Assembly (NCBI RefSeq): GCF_026163695.1
Contig: NZ_JAOTID010000005.1
Span: forward strand, 248,001-312,000
Length of the DNA stretch: 64,000 nucleotides
Direction: 5' to 3'
Source: Shumkonia mesophila
GTDB lineage: Bacteria > Pseudomonadota > Alphaproteobacteria > Rhodospirillales > Shumkoniaceae
Each line of letters opens with the position of its first letter. Position 1 is the stretch's first letter. Below the pieces are notes generated by a model, which saw only the letters and a program-made list of their open reading frames with translations, had not been told where the DNA came from and searched no databases. A program made the translations under genes and the position numbers. Shown piece by piece: positions 10,292-18,307 of this stretch.

Positions 10292-11716
10292 ATGAATCAC
10301 ACCCATCCCATGCGAAACGCCAAAATCGTCGCCACCCTCGGGCCCGCCAGCGCGGCTCCCGAACGGATCGCCGAGTTGTTCAAGGCCGGCGCCAACGTGT
10401 TCAGGCTGAACTTCAGCCACGGCAGCCATGCCGACCACGCGCGCACCCACCAGGCCATCCGCCGCCTCGAGGAGGAGGCGGGACGGCCCATCGGCATTCT
10501 GATGGACCTGCAGGGGCCGAAGCTCCGGGTCGGACGCATCGCCGGGGGCAAGACCAGGCTGGTGACCGGGCGGCCCTTCCGGCTGGACCTGTCGCCCGAG
10601 CCCGGCGACGACGCCCGGGCGCCGCTTCTCCATCCCGAAGTGTTCGCGGCGCTGGCGCCCGAGATGGCCCTGCTGCTGGCCGACGGCACGCTGCGCCTGC
10701 GGGTGGTCCGCTGCGGCCCCGATTTCGCCGAGACCGAGGTGGAGGTCGGCGGCGAACTGTCGGACCACAAGGGCGTCAACCTGCCCAATGCCGTGCTCGA
10801 CATCTCGCCTTTGACCGACAAGGACCGGGCCGACCTCGCCTACGGCCTCGACCTCGGGGTCGACTGGGTGGCGCTGTCGTTCGTCCAGCGGGCCGACGAC
10901 GTGGCCGAATTGCGCAAGCTGGTGGGCGGCAGGGCCGGCGTCTTGGCCAAGCTGGAGAAGCCGGCGGCCATCGACGAGCTTTATGACATCGTCGATCTGG
11001 CCGACGCCATCATGGTGGCGCGCGGCGACTTGGGCGTCGAGGTGCCGCCCGAGGACGTGCCGATCCTGCAAAAGCGCATCATCCGGGCCTGCCGGCGGGC
11101 CGGCAAGCCGGTGATCGTCGCCACCCAGATGCTGGATTCCATGGTCCATTCGCCGGTGCCGACGCGGGCCGAGGCTTCCGACGTGGCGACCGCCGTCTAC
11201 GACGGCGCCGACGCCGTCATGTTGTCGGCGGAAACCGCGGTCGGTGCCTATGCCGCCGAATCGGTCGGCATGATGAGCCGCATCATCCATCGGGTGGAGC
11301 GCGACCCGCTGTATCGGCCGCTGATCGACACCCAGCGCCGCGAGCCGCAACCGACGGCGGAGGACGCCATCTCGGCGGCGGCGCGCCAGGTCGCCCATAC
11401 CATTTCGGCGGCGGCCATCGCCACTTTCACGTCGACCGGCTCGACCACGCTGCGGGCGGCGCGCGAGCGTCCCGAGGTGCCGATCCTGGGGTTGACGACG
11501 ACCGACCAGACGGCCCGGCGCCTGACCCTGGCCTGGGGGGTGTATCCGGTCCGCGCGCGCGCCGTCACGCGCGTCGTCGAAATGGTCGCGGAGGCGACGC
11601 GCGCCGCCCGCGAGGAAGGCTTCGCGGATACCGGCGACCTGGTGGTGGTGACGGCGGGGATGCCGTTCGGCACGCCCGGCACCACAAACCTGCTGCGCAT
11701 CGCCGAGATCGACTAG
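10292..11716 (+). CDS. pyk: Pyruvate kinase
   Basis: Pyruvate kinase converts phosphoenolpyruvate and ADP to pyruvate and ATP, the last step of glycolysis and the Entner-Doudoroff pathway. The 474-aa product has KIVATLGPAS at the N-terminus, NFSHG, MDLQGPKLRVG, the catalytic-lysine region LAKLEKPAAI, IMVARGDLGVEV, and the signature ATQMLDSMVHSPVPTRAEASDVA. A C-terminal allosteric domain follows. The first ATG (10292) and MRNAKI at 10310 are both possible starts; neither has a strong ribosome-binding site. A bidirectional terminator follows. The MeaB-linked small gene is divergent upstream. Confidence 0.98.
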   Translation: MNHTHPMRNAKIVATLGPASAAPERIAELFKAGANVFRLNFSHGSHADHARTHQAIRRLEEEAGRPIGILMDLQGPKLRVGRIAGGKTRLVTGRPFRLDLSPEPGDDARAPLLHPEVFAALAPEMALLLADGTLRLRVVRCGPDFAETEVEVGGELSDHKGVNLPNAVLDISPLTDKDRADLAYGLDLGVDWVALSFVQRADDVAELRKLVGGRAGVLAKLEKPAAIDELYDIVDLADAIMVARGDLGVEVPPEDVPILQKRIIRACRRAGKPVIVATQMLDSMVHSPVPTRAEASDVATAVYDGADAVMLSAETAVGAYAAESVGMMSRIIHRVERDPLYRPLIDTQRREPQPTAEDAISAAARQVAHTISAAAIATFTSTGSTTLRAARERPEVPILGLTTTDQTARRLTLAWGVYPVRARAVTRVVEMVAEATRAAREEGFADTGDLVVVTAGMPFGTPGTTNLLRIAEID

Positions 11717-11744
11717 CCGGCCCAGACATCGTCGCAAAAGAAAA

Positions 11745-11778
11745 CCCCGCCCGACTGGCCGAAGCCGATCGGGCGGGG
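11745..11778. terminator. Bidirectional intrinsic terminator between pyk and the YeiH-type transporter
   Basis: A perfect 10-bp stem (CCCCGCCCGA, 11745-11754, with TCGGGCGGGG, 11769-11778) lies between convergent genes. On the minus strand it is followed by TTTTCTTTT, a good U-tract; on the plus strand the tail is weaker (TGCTTTC). Confidence 0.85.
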
Positions 11779-11807
11779 TGCTTTCAGGCTTTCGCCTCAG
11801 ACCGCCG

Positions 11808-13277
11808 TCACGAACCGACGAGCGGCGGCATCATGCCATTGTGGAAGATCCACGCCACCAAATAGGCGATGGGGGCGATGATGAAGATCAGCGAGACGCC
11901 ATAGAGCAGAGCCATGCGGCCCAGGCCCTTCAGCTTGCTGAAGTCGCTCAGCACGCCCAGCGACACGAAGGTCATGGCGAAGAACATCGAGCGCATCGGG
12001 CTTTGGACGGAGCTGGCGCCGACCTTGAGGTCCTTGACCACTTCCGGCCAGATCGAGGCGATGGCGATGACCGAGAACCAGCAGAAAAGATAGCCGAGCA
12101 CGAACTTCGGGAAGCGGAACCATACTTCCGAGACCGGCACGTGCGTCTGGCCGGGCTGCCGTTCCACCTTGTAGACCCACAGCAGGGCCAGCAGGAAGGC
12201 CCACACGCCGATGAAGATGTCGATCCAGACCTTGGTCATCAGGGCGGCGGTCAGGATCCAGTCCTTCTGCCACATGACGCCCTTGCCGGCAGCCTGGGCA
12301 ACCATCAATTGATCGAGGATGGCGCCGGCCGCGGCATCGGCGCCGTCGGTCTTCACGGTCATGCCCATGGCCGCGCCATTGACGATCGGCTGGTCGGGAG
12401 CGACGGCCGTGTAGAAGCCGGGCAGAACGACCAATTCGATCATCGCGTAGACGACGACCAGGGTGGATACCAGGGCGGGAATGATCGGCTTCGCCCGGAT
12501 GGCGCCGGCGGTGGCGATGGAGGCCGACACGCCGCAGATCGAGATGCCCGAGCAGAAGACGGCAGCCCATTCACGCGGCAGGCGGAAGACCCTGCGGCCC
12601 AGCGTGTAAATCAACGGCCAGAACAGCAGGTAGGCGACGAAGGTGGCGGCCGCGCCGGCGAGGCCCAATTCGATGGCGAACCCCTTGGCGGCAACGCTGT
12701 CGATCGACATGGTGCCGAGCTTGATGCCGAGGTAGACGATGGCGGTCTTGATGAACCACTCGGGCTTGCAGGCTTCCTTGATGAAGGCGGCAAAGGGCTT
12801 GAAGAAGTTGCCGATCACCAGGCCGACCAGAAGGGCGATGATGAAGCCGGTATCGCCGCCGAGCGACAGGCCCCAGGTGATTCCGAACTTCTTGAACTGG
12901 TTGACCGGGGCCGCGATGTAGGCGTAGTTCCCGATGATCCAGCACGTCCAGCCGAGGACGTAAACGACCGTCCAGCCTATGATGTACTTCTTGACGTCGA
13001 GGCGCATGAAATAGGCGCCGACGGACGTCGCAACTGTCCACACGACGTAGGTGGTCACGAAGGAACCGAACCAGCCAAGGCCCGCATAGGCCTTGCTCGA
13101 CGGAACGCCCCACTTGCCGGGTTCGATCCAGGTTGCGGTTTTAAGCTGCCAGCCGACGAGGTCGTAGCCCCAGATCGACAGCAGGCCGACGCCAAACATG
13201 AGCAATCCCAACCACACGGCCCACCAGTCCTCGGTGTGGGCCATGCCGCTGTACCACTTTCTGTTAACTTCATTCAT
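11808..13277 (-). CDS. YeiH-family (UPF0324) putative sulfate exporter, long form
   Basis: This 489-aa polytopic membrane protein has around ten or more hydrophobic spans. The core resembles the YeiH/UPF0324 (putative sulfate exporter) family, with the GDTGFIIALLVGLVIGN, AIVYLGIKLGT and AAVFCSGISICGVSASIATAGAI segments. YeiH proteins are usually near 340 aa. This one carries an extra N-terminal region of about 100 aa with additional spans, and an internal loop of about 50 aa after GFYTAVAPD. Sulfate export is a family label, not demonstrated here. It is the last gene of a three-gene minus-strand operon with two small proteins and ends at a bidirectional terminator. Confidence 0.85.
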   Translation of the reverse strand: MNEVNRKWYSGMAHTEDWWAVWLGLLMFGVGLLSIWGYDLVGWQLKTATWIEPGKWGVPSSKAYAGLGWFGSFVTTYVVWTVATSVGAYFMRLDVKKYIIGWTVVYVLGWTCWIIGNYAYIAAPVNQFKKFGITWGLSLGGDTGFIIALLVGLVIGNFFKPFAAFIKEACKPEWFIKTAIVYLGIKLGTMSIDSVAAKGFAIELGLAGAAATFVAYLLFWPLIYTLGRRVFRLPREWAAVFCSGISICGVSASIATAGAIRAKPIIPALVSTLVVVYAMIELVVLPGFYTAVAPDQPIVNGAAMGMTVKTDGADAAAGAILDQLMVAQAAGKGVMWQKDWILTAALMTKVWIDIFIGVWAFLLALLWVYKVERQPGQTHVPVSEVWFRFPKFVLGYLFCWFSVIAIASIWPEVVKDLKVGASSVQSPMRSMFFAMTFVSLGVLSDFSKLKGLGRMALLYGVSLIFIIAPIAYLVAWIFHNGMMPPLVGS

Positions 13278-13338
13278 TGTCGTTGTCCCCCTAGATGTCC
13301 GGACTTTCCCGCCGGTTGATAGGCAGTGTGCCGTCGCG

Positions 13339-13590
13339 TCAGACCTCTACCCGCACAAGGCGGTTGAAGTAGTGCGGAGCGTACTGGCGAATCCACGCCG
13401 GGAGCGTCGCGAAATCGAATCCCATGAAGACGGTGAGAGTCCGCCCCTGGTAGCCGCCAGCGCGGCGCAGGGTGCGGGCCAAGTCGGCATCGAGTTCAGG
13501 TAACGTCCGTCCGGCCGCTTGCAGATCGTCGTTGCGGGCGATCCATTGCTCGCCGTCGTGAACGATGACCATGTCGATGTCCGACTTCAT
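13339..13590 (-). CDS. Small soluble protein of the transporter operon (83 aa)
   Basis: This 83-aa soluble protein starts with a beta-like segment containing a conserved-looking W (VIVHDGEQWIARNDDL). It ends with an aromatic-rich stretch (MGFDFATLPAWIRQYAPHYFNRLV). It sits between the 66-aa membrane protein and the YeiH-type transporter, 40 and 61 nt from them, all on the minus strand. I do not recognise the family with confidence. The position suggests a cytoplasmic accessory or regulatory subunit of the transporter. The ATG at 13588-13590 is the only reasonable start. Confidence 0.7.
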   Translation of the reverse strand: MKSDIDMVIVHDGEQWIARNDDLQAAGRTLPELDADLARTLRRAGGYQGRTLTVFMGFDFATLPAWIRQYAPHYFNRLVRVEV

Positions 13591-13630
13591 GGTTATGCCG
13601 TCCCCTCGGTTCGGGCCTGAATTCAGGCCA

Positions 13631-13831
13631 TTAATACTTGTCGAGGATGAAGATGTTGATCAGGGTGCCCAGGACGATCAGCCCGGCGATGCCGATGCCG
13701 ACGCTCCACACCACCAACTGGGTTTCCCATTTTTCCCAAGGCTCTGGGGCGTCGATCGCCACGTGGCTTTCGCTTGCGGTACCTGCCGCGGGCGGCACCG
13801 CCCCTGGCCTTACGGTCATCGTCTCGCTCAT
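13631..13831 (-). CDS. Small single-span membrane protein of the transporter operon (66 aa)
   Basis: The 66-aa product has a polar, Pro/Ala-rich N-terminus of about 35 residues and one membrane span (VVWSVGIGIAGLIVLGTLINIFIL), ending in a short charged tail (DKY). The ATG at 13829-13831 has GGAGG 9 nt upstream; longer in-frame extensions lack coding character. It is the first gene of the operon with the 83-aa protein and the YeiH-type transporter. Single-span proteins of this sort often act as accessory subunits of transporters, but the function here is unknown. Confidence 0.7.
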   Translation of the reverse strand: MSETMTVRPGAVPPAAGTASESHVAIDAPEPWEKWETQLVVWSVGIGIAGLIVLGTLINIFILDKY

Positions 13832-14373
13832 GTCAGGTTTCCTCCAGGTTGGTAATGGGTGACGTCGAAAGATGGGCGCGGCGCGTCGAGATGCGAGCGG
13901 TGAAACCGTCGCCGGCCCGAAAACGAAGAAGGCCGCGTCCCCATCGTGGCGCGGCCCCGCATCCTGCGGATAAACAATACCTTCGTCCGCCCATGACGAA
14001 ATAGGGCGGAAATACCCGAAAGATAATAATTGGCGTGGGCCGACGGCGCCCATAAGTCGAGAACGCCACGCTGCGGCCATCGTTCAAACATCGCTCTCCC
14101 CAGGGTGTCCCAGCACCACGGTTTTTATAAGAGGGAGATACTCGTTTCCCACGAAATAAATACCCTAGAGTGCGCCCTTACTCAAGAAATATGTTAATAT
14201 TAAATGCGTTTCATTTGTATATTACGAAATACTTATATTCGTTTCCCCATCGGGCCGTACGAACGGCTGTGGTTGGCGGCTGGCGCGACTTCGGAACCCG
14301 CAACCTTTTGGATGATTTCTTGGCGGCCGGCGGGTATATGGGGGCGGGTTTGGCAAGGATCGGAGCGACACGC
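13832..14373. other. Divergent intergenic region with an AT-rich core
   Basis: This 542-nt spacer separates the minus-strand transporter operon from the plus-strand epimerase. No convincing gene is seen in it. Bases 14105-14245 are strikingly AT-rich for this genome and include the palindrome TTAATATTAA (14194-14203) and two copies of CGTTTCCC (near 14148 and 14240). On the minus strand TTATAAAA near 14125-14132 could be a -10 for the transporter operon. Promoters for both directions are presumably here, but none is clear enough to name. Confidence 0.5.
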
Positions 14374-15354
14374 ATGACCGTCCTGGTTACGGGGGCCGCA
14401 GGCTTCATCGGGTTTCATACGTCGCTTGCCCTTCTCGCGCGGGGCGAGACCGTCGTCGGGATCGACAACGTCAACGATTACTACGACGTTTCGCTGAAGC
14501 GGGCCCGCCTGGCCCGGCTGGGCGGGCACGACGGATTTTCCTGCCACGAAATCGATATCGCCGATCGCGAGGCGGTTTTTGGCGTCTTCGCGTCCCACTC
14601 CGACATCCGCGGCATCGTCCATCTGGCGGCGCAGGCGGGGGTCCGCTATTCGCTGATCAATCCCTACGCCTATACGCACAGCAACATCGAGGGTCACCTG
14701 GTGCTGCTGGAGGCGGCGCGGAAGCTGGAGGGATTGAAGCATTTCGTCTACGCCTCGTCGTCGTCGGTCTACGGCACGAATACCAAGCTGCCGTTCTCGA
14801 TCGACGACCGGGTGGACACGCCGATCTCCATCTACGCGGCGACCAAGAAGTCGATGGAGATGATCAGCCATGCCTACAGCCACCTCTACGGGCTGCCGCT
14901 GACCGGCCTGCGCTTCTTCACGGTGTACGGGCCGTGGGGGCGCCCCGACATGGCGGCCTTCCTGTTTGCCCGCAAGATCCTGGCCGGCGAGGCCATCCCC
15001 GTCTTCAACAACGGCGACATGCGGCGCGATTTCACCTACATCGACGACATCGTCGCCGGGGTGATCGGCTGCCTCGACCACCCGCCGGCCGAGGGCGGCC
15101 CCAAGGCCCGCGTCTACAACATCGGCAACAACCGCTCGGAGCGGCTGATGGACTACATCGCCGAGATCGAGAAGGCGCTGGGCCGCAAGGCGAAGATCGA
15201 CTTCCAGCCGATGCAGCCGGGCGACGTCAAGGAAACCTATGCCGACATCGCGGCGACGACGCGCGACTTCGGGTTCGTGCCGAAAACCCCGATCGGCGAG
15301 GGTGTGCCCCGGTTCATCGACTGGTATTGCGACCATTACGGAGTGAAAAGGTAA
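14374..15354 (+). CDS. UDP-glucuronate 4-epimerase-like NAD-dependent epimerase
   Basis: This 326-aa extended short-chain dehydrogenase/reductase has the Rossmann motif VTGAAGFIG at the N-terminus, ASSSSVYG, the catalytic Y-A-A-T-K (YxxxK), and RFFTVYGPWGRPDMA. The overall pattern with DNVNDYYDVSLKRARL is typical of UDP-glucuronate 4-epimerases, which make UDP-galacturonate for capsule, LPS or exopolysaccharide. The ATG at 14374 has GGAG 9 nt upstream; a longer frame reaches back into the AT-rich spacer and is less likely. The gene stands apart from any glycosyltransferase cluster. It is followed after 4 nt by a PanE-like reductase, probably co-transcribed. Confidence 0.93.
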   Translation: MTVLVTGAAGFIGFHTSLALLARGETVVGIDNVNDYYDVSLKRARLARLGGHDGFSCHEIDIADREAVFGVFASHSDIRGIVHLAAQAGVRYSLINPYAYTHSNIEGHLVLLEAARKLEGLKHFVYASSSSVYGTNTKLPFSIDDRVDTPISIYAATKKSMEMISHAYSHLYGLPLTGLRFFTVYGPWGRPDMAAFLFARKILAGEAIPVFNNGDMRRDFTYIDDIVAGVIGCLDHPPAEGGPKARVYNIGNNRSERLMDYIAEIEKALGRKAKIDFQPMQPGDVKETYADIAATTRDFGFVPKTPIGEGVPRFIDWYCDHYGVKR

Positions 15355-15358
15355 AACG

Positions 15359-16291
15359 ATGCGTATCCTGGTTCTGGGGGCCGGCGCGGTCGGCGGGTAT
15401 TTTGGCGGCCGCCTGGCCGAAGCTGGCGCCGACGTCACGTTCCTGGTCCGGCCCGGCCGCGCCAGGCAGCTGGCCGAGCGCGGCCTGGTGGTGCGGAGCA
15501 AGTCGGGCGACATCGAGCGGCCGGTGCCGACGGTCGGGCGCGATTCCATTCCCGGGCCGTTCGACCTGGTGATCCTTACCTGCAAGGCCTACGACCTCGA
15601 CGATGCCATGGACGCGATCGCGCCCGCCGTGGGGGCGGAAAGCGCCGTGCTGCCGCTGCTCAACGGCCTGGCCCACATGGAGGCGCTGGACGCCCGCTTC
15701 GGCGAGGGCCGCGTGTTGGGCGGCATCTGCCACATCGGCTCGACGATGACGGCCGAGGGCGACATCCGCCACCTCAATCCGCTGCAGGTGCTGACCCTCG
15801 GGCCGCGCTCGGGCGGGCCATCCGTGCCGTGCGCCGGCGTCGCCGAGCTGTTGAAGGATAGCCCGGTCAAGGTGGTGGTCAGCGACGGCATCATGCTGAA
15901 CATGTGGGAAAAGTTCGTCATGCTGGCCTCGATGGCGGCCATGACCTGCCTGATGCGGGGCGCGGTCGGCGACATCATGGAAGCCAAGGACGGCGAGGCC
16001 GCGACGCTGGAAACCCTCGACGAATGCGTCCGCGTCGCCACGGCGGCGGGCTATGCGCCGCGCGAGAAGGTGCTGGCCCAGACCCGGGCGCTGCAGACCG
16101 AGCGCGGCTCGATCTTCTCGGCCTCGATGCTGCGCGACATCGAGAAGGGCGGGCCGACCGAGGGCGACCACATCGTCGGCGACATGCTGGCCCGCGCCCG
16201 CGCGCTGGGCGTCGCCACGCCGAACCTGCGCCTCGCCTATTGCCACCTCCAGGCCTACCAGGCCCGCCGCGCGCGGGAAGCGCGCCCGTAA
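15359..16291 (+). CDS. panE: 2-dehydropantoate 2-reductase (PanE/ApbA family)
   Basis: PanE reduces ketopantoate to pantoate with NADPH in coenzyme A biosynthesis; the family also includes other ketoacid reductases. The 310-aa product starts with the NADP-binding motif ILVLGAGAVGGYFGGRLA. It has ILTCKAYDLDDAMDAI with the conserved lysine, NGLAHMEAL, and a C-terminal helical domain with SMLRDIEKGGPTEGDHIVGDML, typical of the family. The gene starts 4 nt after the epimerase stop. Its own TAA forms the first three bases of a nested palindromic repeat (16289-16413). ApbA-family proteins are often paralogous, so pantothenate synthesis is likely but not certain. Confidence 0.9.
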   Translation: MRILVLGAGAVGGYFGGRLAEAGADVTFLVRPGRARQLAERGLVVRSKSGDIERPVPTVGRDSIPGPFDLVILTCKAYDLDDAMDAIAPAVGAESAVLPLLNGLAHMEALDARFGEGRVLGGICHIGSTMTAEGDIRHLNPLQVLTLGPRSGGPSVPCAGVAELLKDSPVKVVVSDGIMLNMWEKFVMLASMAAMTCLMRGAVGDIMEAKDGEAATLETLDECVRVATAAGYAPREKVLAQTRALQTERGSIFSASMLRDIEKGGPTEGDHIVGDMLARARALGVATPNLRLAYCHLQAYQARRAREARP

Positions 16292-16413
16292 TTTCGGTGA
16301 CAAAATTTCGGTGACAGTGCACTTAATTCGATAGCACCGCCCATTCCAAGTTGTCGCCGTCGTTTCTGCGAATTAAGTGCACTGTCACCGAAATTACACT
16401 GTCACCGAAATTA
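16289..16413. repeat. Nested palindromic repeat (TTTCGGTGACAGTGCAC type)
   Basis: A perfect 27-bp inverted repeat (16304-16330 with 16369-16395) encloses a 38-nt centre. Outside it, a second 14-bp pair (TAATTTCGGTGACA, 16289-16302, with its complement, 16400-16413) repeats the outer half of the arm. The element fills the whole gap between the stop codons of two convergent genes and supplies the TAA of panE. Sequences of the GGTGACAGTGCACTTAATT type recur between genes in many proteobacteria and resemble REP/RAYT-mobilised palindromes (recollection). Confidence 0.9.
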
Positions 16414-18204
16414 TCAGCCGTAAAGCGCGTCGAGCGCGTCGCCGTAGGCCTTGACGATCACGTGGCGGCGCAGTTTCAGGGTCGGCGTGATCTGTTCGTT
16501 GTCGATGGAGAAGGGGGCCGGCGCGACGATGATGCGCCGCACCTTCTCGATGGTCGACAGGTTGCGGTTCACGCGGTCGACCACGGCCATCATCGCACCC
16601 TGGAAGGCCTTGTCGCCGGCCAGCGCCGCCGGATCGTACTCGCGGCCGTTCCCGGCCGCCCAGGTTCGGCTCCACTCGGCGTCGGGAACCAGCACGCCGA
16701 CAAGGTGCGGCCGGCGGTCGCCAACGACCATGGCCTGGGCGATTTCCGGCTCCAGGGTCAGCATGCCCTCGACCCGCTGGGGTGCGATGTTGTCGCCGCC
16801 CGAATTGACGATGATGTCCTTCTTGCGGTCGGTGATCTGCAGGTGTCCGTCCTCGTCGATAACGCCGACGTCGCCGGTGTGGAGCCAGCCGTCCTTGATC
16901 GTGCGCGCCGTCAGGTCGGGGTCGCGCCAGTAGCCCTGCATGACCAGTTCGCCGCGCACCAGGATCTCGCCGTCCTCGGCGATGCGCACCTCGGTGTTGG
17001 CGAGCGGCGGTCCGACGGTGTGCATCTTGGGCCGGCTGGGCCGGTTGATCGAAACCACCGGGGCGGATTCGGTTTGGCCGTAGCCCTGGATGATGGGCAG
17101 GCCCAGCGCCTTGAAGAAAATGCCGATTTCGGGGTTCAGGGGCGCGCCGCCCGAGACCATGGCCTTGAGACGGCCGCCGAAGCGGGCCCTGGCCTTGTCG
17201 CGCACCAGCTTGTCCAGGAAGACGTCCTGGAAGCGCTCGCCCCAGGTCAGGCTGCCGCCGTTGAGATAGCGCTTGCGGCCGATGGCGATGGCCTTGTTGA
17301 ACAGCTTTTCCTTGAACCCGCCGGCCTTGCGCACGTCGACCTGGATGCGGCTGGAGATGACGTCATAGAGCCGGGGCACCGAAATCATCAGGGTGGGGCG
17401 CGCCTCGCCCATGTTCTTGACCAGCATCTCAGCGCTCTCGGCGTAATAGATCTCGGCCCCCAGATAGATCGGCAGAAACTGCCCGCAGGCGTGCTCGTAG
17501 GAATGGGAAAGCGGCAGGAAGGACAGGAACGTCTCGTTGCCGAGGCCAAGCTCCTCGATGGCTTCCCGGGCGCCCTCGCAGTTGTGGAGGATGGCCCCGT
17601 GGTGGAGCATCACCCCCTTCGGGGCGCCGCCGGTTCCCGAGGTGTAGATGATGGCGGCGGTGTCGGTGCGCGTCATGGCCGCCGCCGCGGCGGCGATATC
17701 GGCGCCGGCCTCGCCGCCGCCCAGCGCGGCGTCCCAGGCGTGAATGTCGACGGTCAGACGCTGGGTGATCTCGGGCGGCTCGATGGCGATGACGAACTGC
17801 ATTTCGGGCGAGCGGTGGGCGGCGGGAATCAGCTTGCCGGCCAGGCGCTGGCTCGACACGATGGCGCCCTTGGCCCCGCTGTTGGTCACGATGTGCAGGT
17901 GGTCGGCCTCGGTATTGGTGGTGTAGGCGGGCACCGCGATGGCCCCGGTCGCCATGATGGCGACCTCGGCGATCAGCCATTCCGGGCGGTTTTCCGCAAC
18001 CAGCACGACGCGGTCGCCGGCACCGACGCCAAGGCCGGCGAGCCCGCGCGCCAGGCGCACCACCTGGTCGGCCGTTTCCCGCCAGTTGAGGGGACGATAG
18101 GCGCCGTCGCGTTTCATCCACAGGAACGGTTTGTCCCCCAGGGCATCGGCCTGGGCGAAAAACATGGCAACAAGGTTCGGCCATACCGGACTGGCTGCGC
18201 TCAT
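16414..18204 (-). CDS. Long-chain acyl-CoA synthetase (AMP-forming)
   Basis: This 596-aa ANL-superfamily ligase activates fatty acids to acyl-CoA through an acyl-adenylate. Motifs in order are the P-loop IIYTSGTGGAPKGVMLHH, the QGYGQTES adenine/acyl motif, DGWLHTGDVG, DRKKDIIVNSGGDNIAPQRVE (hinge and fatty-acyl signature), and TPTLKLRR with the C-terminal catalytic lysine region. It is the length of bacterial FadD15-like enzymes. The ATG at 18202-18204 has AAGGGA about 5 nt upstream. The gene is divergent from pepF by about 100 nt and convergent with panE. Substrate range cannot be read from sequence. Confidence 0.93.
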   Translation of the reverse strand: MSAASPVWPNLVAMFFAQADALGDKPFLWMKRDGAYRPLNWRETADQVVRLARGLAGLGVGAGDRVVLVAENRPEWLIAEVAIMATGAIAVPAYTTNTEADHLHIVTNSGAKGAIVSSQRLAGKLIPAAHRSPEMQFVIAIEPPEITQRLTVDIHAWDAALGGGEAGADIAAAAAAMTRTDTAAIIYTSGTGGAPKGVMLHHGAILHNCEGAREAIEELGLGNETFLSFLPLSHSYEHACGQFLPIYLGAEIYYAESAEMLVKNMGEARPTLMISVPRLYDVISSRIQVDVRKAGGFKEKLFNKAIAIGRKRYLNGGSLTWGERFQDVFLDKLVRDKARARFGGRLKAMVSGGAPLNPEIGIFFKALGLPIIQGYGQTESAPVVSINRPSRPKMHTVGPPLANTEVRIAEDGEILVRGELVMQGYWRDPDLTARTIKDGWLHTGDVGVIDEDGHLQITDRKKDIIVNSGGDNIAPQRVEGMLTLEPEIAQAMVVGDRRPHLVGVLVPDAEWSRTWAAGNGREYDPAALAGDKAFQGAMMAVVDRVNRNLSTIEKVRRIIVAPAPFSIDNEQITPTLKLRRHVIVKAYGDALDALYG

Positions 18205-18307
18205 CACTTCCCTTGACGTCAAGCCGTTGTCGTTTGGCGGCAACATACCATTGCGGTTGTCGCCTTCCCAAGCCCACATTATATGCGACCCGTTCAAGGA
18301 GGATTCC

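Noticed and set aside
11778-13319. A 500-codon plus-strand frame over the YeiH-type transporter
   Set aside because: Its product is Asp/Gly/Arg/His-rich without homologous features; the minus-strand gene has clear membrane spans and family motifs.
16351-18216. A long plus-strand frame over the acyl-CoA ligase
   Set aside because: It is the shadow of the minus-strand ligase, which has intact AMP-binding motifs; the plus-strand product lacks recognisable domains.
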